Below, in pieces: positions 16,279-25,951 of a stretch of 64,000 nt of DNA. Positions within the stretch are counted from its first letter, which is position 1. The number at the start of each line of letters is the position of its first letter. A program made the translations under genes and the position numbers. A model generated the notes under the pieces. The model saw only the letters and a program-made list of their open reading frames with translations, did no database searches and was not told the origin of the DNA. The DNA comes from Armatimonadota bacterium (GTDB lineage Bacteria > Armatimonadota > HRBIN16): assembly GCA_026003195.1 (NCBI GenBank), contig BPGU01000002.1, positions 992,001-1,056,000 of the forward strand. The letters run 5' to 3'.

Positions 16279-19200
16279 CTACTCCTCGATGCCTACACGA
16301 ACAGGCTCTCGCGCCCGCAGATACCACTGCTCAGCAAAGGAAGCGTCCTTCGCCCCGGGCAGTATCACGTAGCGCAAGCGAACTCCACGAGTGCTGCTCG
16401 TGTTGAAGCCGATACCTCCCATTGCCGAACTATCCCAGTAGACAATCGTCTCTGCCGGAGTGAGCGCGAGGCAGGCGTGCGCCCAGCGAGGCGCATACAC
16501 CGCGTACCAGCGCGGCTCTCTGGTGGCACCCAGGACACCCTCGGCATCGCCTTTGCCGTCCACTCGCGCCGTGACGCCTCCGCTATCCCTGTACTCCCCT
16601 TCCTGCGCGTAAAAGGCACGGCTATAGGTGCCTTCGCTCGTGCTGGTCTCTATCTCTACGTCAAAGTACTGCGGATAGAACGTGTAGCGCTTGGTGTAGG
16701 TCACCCCGCCCTGCAGTTCCCGCTGCACTCGAACGACCGTGCGTACCGGCCCATGCGCCAGCAGTTCTACCTGAGCGGGTTTGGTGCCCTGTTCCTCTAC
16801 CCAGCCCGTTCGGGCAGAGGAGAAGACCAGTTGCCTGATGAACGGCTCTCCGAAAGGCTGGTCAAGACGAGCACTGGCAACAGGTCGGCGATACACATCG
16901 GGATTCGCGGCGGCGATGTCGCGAGGGACGCCGTCGCGCAGGCGCAGACTGTAGGTCTCCCGCCAGACGAAAGGTTGTTCTGCAGACCAGGGATACGGTG
17001 GTCGGGGTGGTAACACCGCACCTGTCCGGCGCATGGCATACAGAGCCACTCGCTGCACGCTGCCCGCAGGCATTTTGCCCGGAATCAGCAGAGCCACCTC
17101 CGTGCGCCCGTCGATACGATCGCACTGGGCAGGGATCTCCTTCACCGGTTTGCCCGATTCATGCAGCAGGTAAGCACGCACCGACTCGGTAGCAAACGGC
17201 GCACCCGTCACAGACACCACCACGACCTCGTCTTCCCTATCCAGTGCGCCCGATTCCACGCGCAGTATTCGGCGCACATCCCAACGGCTCAGGTCGCGCT
17301 GTACTTGCAGGGGGACGCTGGAGAAGTTGAAACCTGCCGCAATCTCCTTCACGCCTTCGCCCAGCGTCGCTTCGGCAATCAAGAGGCGGTTGCCATCCAG
17401 ACGCGAGGAGTCGAGCTGCAGAGTCAACGTCTGCTCGGCACGGGCGTTCAGAGCCACCTTGCCCTGCCAGAGTCGATGCGAGGATGTCCTTTTATCAGCG
17501 TAGATCGCCAGCCTTGTATCAGGCGCGGGAGCGAACCCTCTATTTCGCACGATCAGCTGTACCGCTATCGGTTTGCCCTGCACCGGCTGAGGGGTCTGCA
17601 CTCGCAGATCTAGCGTCACGTCGGGGAGGCGCGTGTGCCTGCCCCACAGGATGTCGTAGAAACTCTTGTTTCGCCAGTCGGTGCCCACAGCCAGATCCAA
17701 CTGTCCATCGCCCAGCCAATCATGGGCTACTTGCGCTCCCCGCTCTCCCTGCTGAGACGAAACGCTGTAGACCAGCAGGGTGCGTCTGTCCCACCCTTTC
17801 ACCACCTGACGCAGGTCGAGCCTCACCCTGCCACGTCTGGCAAAGGCTTCTACGCGCACCTGCTCGTTGTTCATCCGTCGCAGGAACAGCCATTCGGAAG
17901 GGGTCTCGCGGAAGAAGTAGCCGTCTGCCCGCACGGTGGTCACCACTTCCCCGTTCACCAGCACCCTGCTCTGCTCGATGCGAGGCCCTTTCACCCAGAA
18001 ACCGTACCGGGGCAGAACCACGCTGTGGTGGTTTACCTTCAGTGTGTAAGGCTGCTCGCCGAAGTTGACCACGCACACGGTACCGTCCGCGAAGCGGGTA
18101 CGCTGTACGGCGCGGTCAGGCGTCAGGAACTCGTGGCTGAGCATCTCCTGGGTGGCGACCGCTTCGTGCAGCTTGCTCGTCAGGCGATAGGTGCGCACAA
18201 ACCGTTGCCTGTCAGTGTTCCACGCCCCCTGCATGTCCAGCCACATCAGCGGAATGGTGCCGTACAGGATATTGAACAGGTCTTTTCTATCAGTAATCTC
18301 CGGGGCAGCTTGCAGCAGCCAGTCGGACGAGTCGCCCCAGTACCAGGTGGATACCACGCAGTCATGGAACACCAGTTCCCACAGCGGGATGCGGTACGAA
18401 TGCCCGATGCCCCACTTCTCGTACTCGCTCCAGGGTGGCAGCTGGTTGCCCCAGGGGTCGGTGAAACGCTGTTCCTTGCTTTGCGGACGAATCAGGTGTC
18501 CGGCGGGCCAGGAGAACTGGTAACTGCTCATCATGCCCTCGATGTAGTCCTGATACGGCACACCCCACCAGATGCCATGCTCGCCACCAACAACCAGCCC
18601 CAGTGAGCGCACGTAAGCCAGCAAGTTCTGCCCGCATTCCCGTTTGTCCGTGCGTGTGAGCGGATGTTTGGGGTCATAACATTCATAAAGCCCTTCTGCC
18701 GTCGTGACGTCGATAAAACGGGCGAGGAAGGGATGGTTTTTCAGGGCGGCGGGTATCACCTTCTGCGCGGCGCGAAGCCACAGGGCGGGGCAACGCTTCA
18801 TGTACTGCAACCCCTCCATCGTGCGCCAGGCAGTCATGCGCTCGCCGTCGGCTTTCAGTACCGCGCTGTCGGGCAGGAGGTCATGGTTCGAGTCTACCTT
18901 CTGCTCGCTGTCTACAGGCAGAATATCGGTGTAGTTGTCGTATTCGCTGGTCAGATAGCCGGCATCCACCGCTTTCTGCATCGCCTCACGCTGGGCAGTG
19001 CCGTGTAAAATCAGCTTCTCCACGCCCAGCATCTTCGCTTCGCGCACAAACTGGACATAGTCCACTCCCCACACACCCCACACATCTGCCGCGCCGAACA
19101 GCTTGTGCAGGTTCGGGTTGCGCTTCGCCTTCTCACGCAGGGTGATCAGCAGCCCTTTGTCTTTGGCGTATGCGCGATAGGCTTTGGCAATCGCCACGTA

Positions 19201-19911
19201 GCCGCCCTGCGCGACGAAGTGGTAGACAATCCGTCGGGGGTAGGCGAATCTGCCCTTCTGTCCCCACCAGCCTATTTGCGGCGCCGCCACCTCGCGCTCA
19301 CCTGCGCGATAGTGCTTGCACTCCAGCACTCCATCGTCGGGGGTTTCTACAATCAGTGCGTAACCAAACCCTTTTTCCGTATCCACCAGCCCCACCATCG
19401 GCAGGTCCAGTCTGTCCAGTGCCAGCCAGCGTGCAGGAAAGGGCTTGATGTCCAGCGGGTACAGGTGACCGTTGGAATAATCGGCGATAGCCAGCGCGCC
19501 GCGAGGGGTATCCAGCATCAGCGGCGCGAGGAACAGCATCCCCGAGAAGGGTGCGTCAGGTGGTACCGCTTCCGCTGTGATGTGCAGCTCGGCGCCTCGA
19601 GGCGGCACGCGCAGAGTGACCCGGAGAATGCTCCTCTTCCCTTCATCCAGAAACAGGTCGGTTTCCAAACGCACCCCCTCCGGTATCGCCTGCACATTGC
19701 GCACGGAAAACCTGCTCTCTTGCGGCTGCTTCCAGAGGTAACCACACCTCTTATCCAGTACCGAGAACGAACCTGCAGCGGGCTGCAGAGCAACGCGGAT
19801 GGAAGCGTTCTCTATCTGCCATTCTTCCGCGTTCTGAGACGTCCTCGTTTGCGCTTCGGTCAGGGCTGTCGCGCAAATCGCCAGCACACAGAGAGTAACC
19901 CTTGGGATCAC
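16279..19911 (-). CDS. Large secreted glycoside hydrolase-like protein (DUF5696/GH101-like) with CARDB domain
   Basis: This protein of about 1210 aa begins with a signal peptide (VIPRVTLCVLAICATALTEA). The GTG start at 19911 follows GGGGGAGG at 9 bases. The N-terminal part resembles a galactose-mutarotase-like beta domain. The middle (roughly residues 230-650) looks like a TIM-barrel glycosidase, with YVAIAKAYRAYAKDKGLL, EYDNYTDILPVDSEQ and VGGEHGIWWGVPYQDYIEG. A CARDB-like Ig domain follows (VQGKPIAVQLIVRNRGFAPA), then a further beta domain. It probably acts on polysaccharide outside the cell; I cannot name the substrate. It is the only gene in its transcript. Confidence 0.7.
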   Translation of the reverse strand: MIPRVTLCVLAICATALTEAQTRTSQNAEEWQIENASIRVALQPAAGSFSVLDKRCGYLWKQPQESRFSVRNVQAIPEGVRLETDLFLDEGKRSILRVTLRVPPRGAELHITAEAVPPDAPFSGMLFLAPLMLDTPRGALAIADYSNGHLYPLDIKPFPARWLALDRLDLPMVGLVDTEKGFGYALIVETPDDGVLECKHYRAGEREVAAPQIGWWGQKGRFAYPRRIVYHFVAQGGYVAIAKAYRAYAKDKGLLITLREKAKRNPNLHKLFGAADVWGVWGVDYVQFVREAKMLGVEKLILHGTAQREAMQKAVDAGYLTSEYDNYTDILPVDSEQKVDSNHDLLPDSAVLKADGERMTAWRTMEGLQYMKRCPALWLRAAQKVIPAALKNHPFLARFIDVTTAEGLYECYDPKHPLTRTDKRECGQNLLAYVRSLGLVVGGEHGIWWGVPYQDYIEGMMSSYQFSWPAGHLIRPQSKEQRFTDPWGNQLPPWSEYEKWGIGHSYRIPLWELVFHDCVVSTWYWGDSSDWLLQAAPEITDRKDLFNILYGTIPLMWLDMQGAWNTDRQRFVRTYRLTSKLHEAVATQEMLSHEFLTPDRAVQRTRFADGTVCVVNFGEQPYTLKVNHHSVVLPRYGFWVKGPRIEQSRVLVNGEVVTTVRADGYFFRETPSEWLFLRRMNNEQVRVEAFARRGRVRLDLRQVVKGWDRRTLLVYSVSSQQGERGAQVAHDWLGDGQLDLAVGTDWRNKSFYDILWGRHTRLPDVTLDLRVQTPQPVQGKPIAVQLIVRNRGFAPAPDTRLAIYADKRTSSHRLWQGKVALNARAEQTLTLQLDSSRLDGNRLLIAEATLGEGVKEIAAGFNFSSVPLQVQRDLSRWDVRRILRVESGALDREDEVVVVSVTGAPFATESVRAYLLHESGKPVKEIPAQCDRIDGRTEVALLIPGKMPAGSVQRVALYAMRRTGAVLPPRPPYPWSAEQPFVWRETYSLRLRDGVPRDIAAANPDVYRRPVASARLDQPFGEPFIRQLVFSSARTGWVEEQGTKPAQVELLAHGPVRTVVRVQRELQGGVTYTKRYTFYPQYFDVEIETSTSEGTYSRAFYAQEGEYRDSGGVTARVDGKGDAEGVLGATREPRWYAVYAPRWAHACLALTPAETIVYWDSSAMGGIGFNTSSTRGVRLRYVILPGAKDASFAEQWYLRAREPVRVGIEE

Positions 19912-20061
19912 TGTAGATAACCTCCCCCGCTGATGGAGTGATGGGCTGAGTTCTGTTTCGTGAAAGGCAGGAGCGCTTCCTATCGCCAGCTCAGTAACGT
20001 ATCGAGTGTAGAACCGTTTGCCTTTTTTGCTTTTTGTGTGAAAAAGTTTCCCGTTTTCCCC

Positions 20062-20090
20062 TTGCAAAACGATGCAAGATGTTGTATTGT
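20062..20090 (+). promoter_or_regulatory. Promoter for the repeat-protein gene
   Basis: TTGCAA (20062-20067), 17 bases, TATTGT (20085-20090). It lies in the 330-base divergent region 19912-20241, which is otherwise A/T-rich and holds no gene. Confidence 0.45.
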
Positions 20091-20241
20091 AATGAGTGAA
20101 AAACGCAACGTACCGCGAGTTCCAGCAAACGAACGAGCGGACTGGTCGTCATGAGGCGGCGTTTCCGAAAGGAACGTCGCTTCCTTTTCGTTTCTGAAAG
20201 GTATCCATCAGCTCGACACAGTACGGGGGGTAGAACCATTG

Positions 20242-20892
20242 ATGACATCCAAACGCTGGACCAAAGAGAGTATAGCCGAAGATATTCGGCAGCTGGCAGA
20301 GGAAGGGGTGGATCTTTCTTACTCGAACGTGGTGATCCACCATCTGTCCCTGATGCGCGCCGCCATGCGCTACTATGGCAGCTGGCGCGAGGCGGTGAAG
20401 GCAGCGGGCATTGACTACGACAAGGTGCGCAAGTACCGCAGCTGGAACCGCCAGCGCATCATCGAGCGCATTCGCGAGCTGTATGAGCAGGGCGAGGACC
20501 TCTCCTGGCGCAACGTCAGCACCAACCTGGACCCGCAGCTTGCCGCAGCTGCCACTAAGCCCAAGCACTTCGGCTCGTGGCGCAAGGCGGTAGAAGCCGC
20601 AGGTATTGACTACCAGGAAGTGCGACGCTATCACCAGTGGGACGAAGAGACCATCATCCAGCGGGTGCGCGAGCTGTACGAGCAGGGCGTACCTCTGAAC
20701 GCGAAGAACGTGGAAGAGATCGACATCCCACTCATCACCGCAGCGCGTCGCCGGTTCGAGTCGTGGGATAAAGCACTGCAAGCCGCGGGACTGGATTATA
20801 AGCAGATTGTACTGCGTCGCCCCTTCAGGCGTCGCGCACGAGGCAGCGACGAAGAGCAAGAGGAAGCCAAAAACAACGGCGACAGCGAGTAA
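20242..20892 (+). CDS. Protein made of three homing-endonuclease-associated repeats
   Basis: This 216-aa protein consists of three tandem repeats of about 60 aa: each begins W(T/N/D)..(S/R/T)I.. .IR.L.EQG..L and ends in a (Y/F)GSWR.AV.AAGIDY-type motif (repeat 3: FESWDKALQAAGLDY). This is the HNH_repeat/homing-endonuclease-associated DNA-binding repeat, but no nuclease domain is attached. The C-terminus is basic then acidic (RRPFRRRARGSDEEQEE). DNA binding is inferred from the family. ATG 20242 or the TTG at 20239 could start it; a GGGGGG lies 8 bases before the TTG. Confidence 0.8.
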   Translation: MTSKRWTKESIAEDIRQLAEEGVDLSYSNVVIHHLSLMRAAMRYYGSWREAVKAAGIDYDKVRKYRSWNRQRIIERIRELYEQGEDLSWRNVSTNLDPQLAAAATKPKHFGSWRKAVEAAGIDYQEVRRYHQWDEETIIQRVRELYEQGVPLNAKNVEEIDIPLITAARRRFESWDKALQAAGLDYKQIVLRRPFRRRARGSDEEQEEAKNNGDSE

Positions 20893-20902
20893 CGTCCCCT
20901 GC

Positions 20903-21000
20903 AGGGAGCGGTTGGTGCTCTCTGCTTCGCGAACTCGGAAGCAGGCAATCGGGGCACTTCTGCCGACGAAGTCGCGATAGCAGGCGCGGGACCGCTCCCT
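20903..21000. other. Highly structured intergenic element (candidate non-coding RNA or repeat)
   Basis: Outer arms AGGGAGCGGT (20903-20912) and ACCGCTCCCT (20991-21000) pair perfectly. Inside are CTGCTTC (20922-20928)/GAAGCAG (20938-20944), enclosed by GTGC (20916-20918 region)/GCAC, and ACTTC (20956-20960)/GAAGT (20968-20972). The result is a branched cloverleaf-like fold. No T tract follows, and it precedes the ffh promoter. Confidence 0.4.
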
Positions 21001-21028
21001 TGCTATAGCGACGCATCTCCCTCGGTGT

Positions 21029-21057
21029 TTGACAAGTTTTGCATGGCAGTGTATACT
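21029..21057 (+). promoter_or_regulatory. Promoter of the ffh-rpsP-khpA-rimM-trmD operon
   Basis: TTGACA (21029-21034), 17 bases, TATACT (21052-21057): nearly consensus, about 30 bases before the ffh start. Confidence 0.85.
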
Positions 21058-21088
21058 ATAGCGGATTTGCAATCGGTGGGCGAGAAAC

Positions 21089-22429
21089 TTGTTTGAAAGC
21101 CTGACGGAAAAACTGCAGAAGGTCTTTCGGAGGCTCAGTAATCAGGGCAAAGTCACTGAGCAAGACGTCCAAGAAGCCCTGCGCGAAGTGCGCATCGCCC
21201 TGCTGGAAGCGGACGTACATTTTAAGGTCGTCAAGGACTTTATCGCGCGGGTGCGCGAGCGTGCCGTGGGGCAGGAGGTGCTGCAAAGCCTCACCGCCAC
21301 CCAGCAGGTCATCAAAATCGTGCATGAAGAGCTGGTCAGCCTGCTCGGTGACGGGGCAGAAGGTATCCGTTTCGCGCCCAAGCCTCCCACCGTCATCCTG
21401 TTGTGTGGTCTGCAGGGCTCCGGCAAGACCACCACCGCAGCGAAGCTGGCACTGTGGCTGCGCAAACAGGGGCGCCGCCCGTTGCTGGTGGCGGCGGACG
21501 TGCATCGCCCGGCAGCGGTGCAGCAGTTGAAGGTGCTGGGGCAAAGCCTGCAGGTACCGGTTTTTGTGAGAGAGAACAGCAAGGACGCGGTGCGCATTGC
21601 CCACGAGGCGCTGCAATACGCGGTCGAACAGGGGCATGACGTAGTCATCCTGGACACCGCGGGACGCTTGCATATTGACAATGAAATGATGGACGAAGTA
21701 CGGCGCGTCAAAGAAGCCACCCAGCCCAACGAGATTCTGCTGGTTCTGGACGCCATGACCGGTCAGGATGCGGTGCGCGTGGCAGAAGAGTTTCACCGCC
21801 ATCTGGAGGTAGACGGTTTCATCCTCACCAAGCTGGACGGCGATACGCGCGGTGGTGCGGCGATTTCCATTCGCGCCGTGGTGGGCAAACCCATCAAGTT
21901 CGTCGGGGTCGGTGAGAAGCCCGATGCGCTGGACGTGTTCCATCCCGACCGCATGGCGGGGCGCATTCTGGGCATGGGCGACGTGCTGACGCTCATCGAG
22001 AAGGCTCAGCAGACCTTTGACCAGAAGCAGGTCGAGGAACTGCAGCGCAAACTGCGCCAGAACCAGTTTGACCTGAACGATTTCCTGATGCAGATGCGCC
22101 AGATGCAGCAGATGGGACCGCTGGACCAGCTGCTGAAGATGATACCCGGGCTGGGTTCCCAGCTCCAAAACGTGCAGATAGACCCGAAAGAATTAAAGCG
22201 TGTGGAAGCCATCATCCTTTCGATGACACCGGAGGAGCGGGCGAACCCGCACATCCTCAACGCCAGCCGAAAGCGGCGTATTGCGCGGGGTAGCGGCACC
22301 ACGGTGCACGAGGTGAACGAACTGCTGTCGCAGTTCGAAGAGATGCGCCACATGATCCGAGAGCTAAACGCCTTGCAGTCCGGAGGAGGCAAGGGCAAAC
22401 GCAAAGTGCGCCTGCCTTTCTTCGGATAA
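21089..22429 (+). CDS. ffh: Signal recognition particle protein Ffh (SRP54)
   Basis: This 446-aa SRP GTPase binds 4.5S RNA and signal sequences and targets nascent membrane proteins to FtsY. The N domain is followed by the G domain with P-loop [36 protein letters not shown] and GVGEKPDAL. The methionine-rich M domain includes [20 protein letters not shown] and the RNA-binding [12 protein letters not shown]. The TTG at 21089 is the only fitting start. It leads a translation/secretion operon, 27 bases before rpsP. Confidence 0.97.
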   Translation: MFESLTEKLQKVFRRLSNQGKVTEQDVQEALREVRIALLEADVHFKVVKDFIARVRERAVGQEVLQSLTATQQVIKIVHEELVSLLGDGAEGIRFAPKPPTVILLCGLQGSGKTTTAAKLALWLRKQGRRPLLVAADVHRPAAVQQLKVLGQSLQVPVFVRENSKDAVRIAHEALQYAVEQGHDVVILDTAGRLHIDNEMMDEVRRVKEATQPNEILLVLDAMTGQDAVRVAEEFHRHLEVDGFILTKLDGDTRGGAAISIRAVVGKPIKFVGVGEKPDALDVFHPDRMAGRILGMGDVLTLIEKAQQTFDQKQVEELQRKLRQNQFDLNDFLMQMRQMQQMGPLDQLLKMIPGLGSQLQNVQIDPKELKRVEAIILSMTPEERANPHILNASRKRRIARGSGTTVHEVNELLSQFEEMRHMIRELNALQSGGGKGKRKVRLPFFG

Positions 22430-22455
22430 AACACACGGAAAGGAGGGGAGGTGGT

Positions 22456-22758
22456 TTGGCGGTAAGGATCCGACTCAAGCGCATGGGCGCAAAAAAACGC
22501 CCGTTCTACCGTCTCGTGGTAGCACCCAGTACGGCACCGCGAGATGGACGGTTCATTGAAACCATCGGTTATTACAATCCGTTGACCGACCCCGCCACCG
22601 TTCAGGTGGACGTGGAGAAGGCACTGTACTGGCTGGAGCACGGAGCGCAACCCACCGACACGGCAAAGGATATCCTGCGTCGCGCCGGGGTGCTGGAAGC
22701 CTTGCAACAGCGCAAAGCTCAACCAGCAGGGAGCACCACCGCACCAGCCGAATCGTAA
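22456..22758 (+). CDS. rpsP: 30S ribosomal protein S16
   Basis: This 100-aa S16 binds 16S rRNA during 30S assembly. [20 protein letters not shown], then [14 protein letters not shown] and [19 protein letters not shown] are the family pattern. A short Ala/Pro/Thr-rich tail follows. It starts at TTG, with AAAGGAGGGGAGG upstream. The order ffh-rpsP-khpA-rimM-trmD is the classic one. Confidence 0.97.
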   Translation: MAVRIRLKRMGAKKRPFYRLVVAPSTAPRDGRFIETIGYYNPLTDPATVQVDVEKALYWLEHGAQPTDTAKDILRRAGVLEALQQRKAQPAGSTTAPAES

Positions 22759-22802
22759 AATACTTACTCACCAAAATTCACTGGACAGAGAGGGCTAAAG
22801 GA

Positions 22803-23042
22803 GTGGCTGAGGTGAAAGAACTGGTAGAGTACCTGGTGAAGGAGCTCGTCGACGAGCCGGATCAGGTTCGCATCAACGAGGTTCCGGGTGAGGTGGCGAC
22901 CACCTACGAGGTACACGTCGCCCCCAGCGACGTGGGCAAGGTCATCGGGAAGCAAGGACGTATTGCCAACGCCTTGCGCACCATCGCCAAAGCTGCCGCC
23001 ATGAAGAACAAGCGCAAAATCTATCTGGAGATTATTGCGTAA
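22803..23042 (+). CDS. khpA: KH-domain RNA-binding protein KhpA
   Basis: This 79-aa protein is a single KH domain with the RNA-contacting loop VGKVIGKQGRIANALRTI. KhpA works with KhpB on mRNA in bacteria that have both; here it is only recognised by sequence. GTG start at 22803 after AAAGGA. It sits between rpsP and rimM, its normal place. Confidence 0.93.
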   Translation: MAEVKELVEYLVKELVDEPDQVRINEVPGEVATTYEVHVAPSDVGKVIGKQGRIANALRTIAKAAAMKNKRKIYLEIIA

Positions 23043-23079
23043 CCACACGGAGCGCGGCAACAGGCGAAGGGTGGGTATA

Positions 23080-23115
23080 CTTTGCATGGGGCATCTTTGG
23101 AAGCCCCATGCAAAG
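23080..23115 (+). promoter_or_regulatory. Strong hairpin just upstream of rimM
   Basis: CTTTGCATGGGGC (23080-23092) pairs perfectly with GCCCCATGCAAAG (23103-23115) around a 10-base loop. The right arm runs into AAAGGTGAGG, the likely rimM ribosome-binding site, so folding could limit RimM translation or stabilise the processed mRNA. A T-rich run does not follow, so it is not a normal terminator. Confidence 0.65.
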
Positions 23116-23130
23116 GTGAGGGTGGTTGTC

Positions 23131-23652
23131 ATGAAAAAAGCAGAACGAGACAGCTGGCGTACCGTCGGATACATCTCTAAGCCGCACGGACTGCAGGGGG
23201 AGGTTTGTGTGTACTCCCTGACCGACTTCCCGGAGAGGTTTGCCAGAGGGGCAAGCCTTTCGCTCTCTTTACCGGATATGCCACGCATCACCCTGCATGT
23301 GGCGGAATCGCGTCCCTTCAAAGGCGGTTATCTGGTGCGCTTTTTGGAAATCACCACCGTGGAAGCTGCCGACCGCCTGCGCGGTGGCTACCTGCAGGTT
23401 CCCCTCGAAGACCGGATGCCCCTGCCCGAAGACACCTACTATATCGATGACCTGATCGGGCTGGACGTGTTCACCGACACAGGGAGGTATCTCGGGCAGA
23501 TCGAAGAGGTCATTCTGAATCCCGCCAACGACCTCTACCGCGTGGGAGAGATACTGATTCCTGCCGTCTCCGAGTTTGTGCGCGAAATCGACCTTGTGGC
23601 GCGCCGGGTGACCATCCACCCCATCCCCGGCTTGCTGCCCGATGAAGAGTAG
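23131..23652 (+). CDS. rimM: Ribosome maturation factor RimM
   Basis: This 173-aa protein assists 30S assembly, binding S19. The N-terminal domain has [26 protein letters not shown] and the PRC-barrel domain has [16 protein letters not shown] followed by [15 protein letters not shown]. The ATG at 23131 is the most likely start; GTGs at 23116 and 23122 are alternatives. It lies 4 bases before trmD. The hairpin at 23080-23115 precedes it. Confidence 0.95.
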   Translation: MKKAERDSWRTVGYISKPHGLQGEVCVYSLTDFPERFARGASLSLSLPDMPRITLHVAESRPFKGGYLVRFLEITTVEAADRLRGGYLQVPLEDRMPLPEDTYYIDDLIGLDVFTDTGRYLGQIEEVILNPANDLYRVGEILIPAVSEFVREIDLVARRVTIHPIPGLLPDEE

Positions 23653-23656
23653 AACC

Positions 23657-24403
23657 ATGCGTATCGATATCGTCACCATCTTCCCCGAGATGGTCGAGCC
23701 GGTGGTCCGATGCAGTATGCTGGCACGTGGGCAGCAGGCAGGAGTATTAGAGATCCACACGATAGACCTGCGTCAGTTCACCCACGACAAGCATCACACC
23801 ACCGATGACGCTCCCTTTGGCGGCGGCGCGGGCATGGTGATGAAGCCAGAGCCTTTCTTCGAAGCGGTGGAGCACCTGCGTGAGCAAGCGGGATGGATAC
23901 CCGCCCGCATCGTGGTGACTACGCCTCAGGGCAAACTGTTCCACCAGACGATGGCGGTGGAGTTCGCACAGGTCCCTCACTTGATTTTGCTGTGCGGACA
24001 CTACGAGGGTATCGACGAGCGTGTCTGTCAATATCTGGCGACCGATGAGGTCTCCATCGGCGATTACGTGCTGACGGGAGGAGAGCTGCCCGCGCTGGTG
24101 ATCGCCGACGCGGTGGCGAGGCTGGTGCCCGGGGTACTGGGCAACCCCGAATCGCTGCAGCAGGACAGCTTGGTGGACGGGCTGCTGGCTCCACCGCAAT
24201 ATACCCGCCCGGCGGAGTATCGCGGCTATCGCGTACCGGATGTGTTGCTCTCCGGTCACCACGCCCAAATTGCCCGCTGGAGGCGGTTGCAGAGGCTGTT
24301 GCGCACGCGCGAACGTCGTCCCGACCTGTGGGATAAGGTGCAGTTGACGGAAGAGGATCGGAAGCTGTTACAGGAGATCGATATTGCAAGAGCTCGGCGG
24401 TAG
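23657..24403 (+). CDS. trmD: tRNA (guanine-N1)-methyltransferase
   Basis: This 248-aa SPOUT enzyme makes m1G37 in tRNAs from SAM. It shows [36 protein letters not shown], the knot segment [13 protein letters not shown] and [18 protein letters not shown], all typical. The usual next gene, rplS (L19), is absent; a dispersed-repeat stretch and convergent cysK follow. The operon therefore ends here. Confidence 0.97.
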   Translation: MRIDIVTIFPEMVEPVVRCSMLARGQQAGVLEIHTIDLRQFTHDKHHTTDDAPFGGGAGMVMKPEPFFEAVEHLREQAGWIPARIVVTTPQGKLFHQTMAVEFAQVPHLILLCGHYEGIDERVCQYLATDEVSIGDYVLTGGELPALVIADAVARLVPGVLGNPESLQQDSLVDGLLAPPQYTRPAEYRGYRVPDVLLSGHHAQIARWRRLQRLLRTRERRPDLWDKVQLTEEDRKLLQEIDIARARR

Positions 24404-24440
24404 CCTCGCCCTCCACAGGGTGAAGGCAAGAAACAGCCCG
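24404..24440. repeat. Dispersed repeat copy A
   Basis: GCCTCGCCCTCCACAGGGTG followed by AAGGCAAGAA resembles 16230-16262 (copy B). About 24 of 30 bases agree. No gene lies in the 24404-24505 gap. Confidence 0.4.
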
Positions 24441-24505
24441 GACGCACGAGGAGCAGGCTGGCTTCATGGGAAGCCGATGTACCTCGTCCGCATACAGGAT
24501 ATCTC

Positions 24506-25453
24506 TCACCAGTCGTCGCGGTCGGGCAGGTCGGCGTAGACAGGTGTGGAGAGGTATCGCTCACCGGTGCTGGGCACGATGACCACAATCAGTTTGCCTT
24601 CATTTTCGGGACGTTTTGCCACCTGCACCGCCGCATGTACCGCCGCTCCAGAGGAGATACCTGCAAAAACACCCTCCTCCCGTGCCAGGCGTCGGGTCAT
24701 CGTGAAAGCATCTTCGTTCTCTACGGGGATAATTTCGTCGATGAGGTCTACGCGCAGGATGTCGGGAATAAACCCCGCACCGATTCCCTGAATAGGATGT
24801 GGTCCGCGCGGCTTGCCCGACAACACCGCCGACGCCGCAGGTTCTACTGCAATTGCCCGGAAAGAGGGCTTTCTCGCTTTGATCACTTCCGCCACCCCTG
24901 TGATCGTGCCGCCGGTGCCTACCCCTGCCACCAGGATGTCCACTTGCCCGTCGGTATCACGCCAGATCTCTTCGGCGGTGGTGCGGCGGTGTATCTCGGG
25001 GTTTGCGGGGTTTTTGAACTGCTGAGGCATGAAGTATCGCTCGGGGTCCGAGGCGACAATCTCCTCTGCCTTGCGGATGGCTCCGGGCATCCCTTCAGGA
25101 CCAGGCGTGAGTACCAGCTTCGCACCCAGCGCGCGCAGAAGGCTCCTTCGCTCCATCGACATGGTTTCGGGCATCACCAGCATACAACGGTACCCCTTCG
25201 CTGCGCACACAAACGCCAGTGCGATGCCCGTGTTGCCCGAGGTGGGTTCAATAATGATGGTGTCGGGCTGGATTCGCCCCTCCCGCTCGGCGGCTTCGAT
25301 CATCGCCACACCGATGCGGTCTTTCACGCTGGAAAGCGGGTTGAAGTACTCCAGCTTGGCAGCAACCACCGCCTTTGCCCCATCGGTGACGCGGTTCAGG
25401 CGCACCAGAGGAGTATTCCCGATCAATTTGGTCACATCTTCTGCAATGCGCAT
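24506..25453 (-). CDS. cysK: Cysteine synthase (O-acetylserine sulfhydrylase)
   Basis: This 315-aa PLP enzyme makes cysteine from O-acetylserine and sulfide. It has [30 protein letters not shown] with the PLP Lys, the [13 protein letters not shown] motif and [11 protein letters not shown]. The C-terminus has [20 protein letters not shown] lies 6 bases before the ATG at 25453, so I shorten the longer open frame. It forms an operon with the Rrf2-type regulator upstream (14-base gap). Confidence 0.95.
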   Translation of the reverse strand: MRIAEDVTKLIGNTPLVRLNRVTDGAKAVVAAKLEYFNPLSSVKDRIGVAMIEAAEREGRIQPDTIIIEPTSGNTGIALAFVCAAKGYRCMLVMPETMSMERRSLLRALGAKLVLTPGPEGMPGAIRKAEEIVASDPERYFMPQQFKNPANPEIHRRTTAEEIWRDTDGQVDILVAGVGTGGTITGVAEVIKARKPSFRAIAVEPAASAVLSGKPRGPHPIQGIGAGFIPDILRVDLIDEIIPVENEDAFTMTRRLAREEGVFAGISSGAAVHAAVQVAKRPENEGKLIVVIVPSTGERYLSTPVYADLPDRDDW

Positions 25454-25467
25454 CCTCTGCCTCCGTT

Positions 25468-25917
25468 TTAAAGATGTGGTGCAATACTCTGTGCCTGGTC
25501 CAGCAGGTACTTCTGTTCCAGCAGGTGCTGGATAGTGGTCGAATCCAGCAACCGCCACACTGCTTCCGAAGTGCGCCTCTGAAAATCGCGAATGCACTGG
25601 ATGGTCGTAGTGCTGGCACTATCCTTCATCAGAGCTTCGGAGGGTTCCAGAGACTTGCTTCCCGAAAAGGCACGCAGGATATCGCCCACGGTGAGGCGCG
25701 CAGGAGGCAGCGCCAGCTCATAGCCACCCCCTACCCCGCGAATACTGCGCACCAGCCCGGCTCGCTTCAGTACCGCCAGAATCTGGTCCAGATAGGGACC
25801 GGGGATGTATTCCGCTTCGGCAATGTCGCGACTCTGCACAGGTACACCGGACGGTTGCTGTGCCAGATAGAGTATAGCCCGCAGGGCGTACTCGACTTTC
25901 GCGCTGAACAGTAGCAT
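25468..25917 (-). CDS. Rrf2-family transcriptional regulator
   Basis: This 149-aa protein has the Rrf2 winged helix: [20 protein letters not shown], the helix-turn-helix [19 protein letters not shown], and the wing [16 protein letters not shown]. The three-cysteine iron-sulfur cluster motif of IscR is missing; only one Cys ([10 protein letters not shown]) is visible. That makes it more like CymR, which controls cysteine metabolism and binds CysK. The cysK gene being in the same transcript supports that reading. I start it at ATG 25917; longer starts would reach into its own promoter. Confidence 0.9.
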   Translation of the reverse strand: MLLFSAKVEYALRAILYLAQQPSGVPVQSRDIAEAEYIPGPYLDQILAVLKRAGLVRSIRGVGGGYELALPPARLTVGDILRAFSGSKSLEPSEALMKDSASTTTIQCIRDFQRRTSEAVWRLLDSTTIQHLLEQKYLLDQAQSIAPHL

Positions 25918-25951
25918 CGATAAATCCTGACTTTGTTGACCAGTGTTTGTT

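Noticed and set aside
20903-21000. SRP (4.5S) RNA next to ffh
   Set aside because: The required GGTC...GGAAG-type helix 8 core with its GNRA loop is not present; GAACTCGGAAGCAG lacks the conserved asymmetric loop. The structure is kept as an unknown element.
21056-22168. Minus-strand frame of 370 codons inside ffh
   Set aside because: Antisense to clear ffh motifs; no start signal and no recognisable domain.
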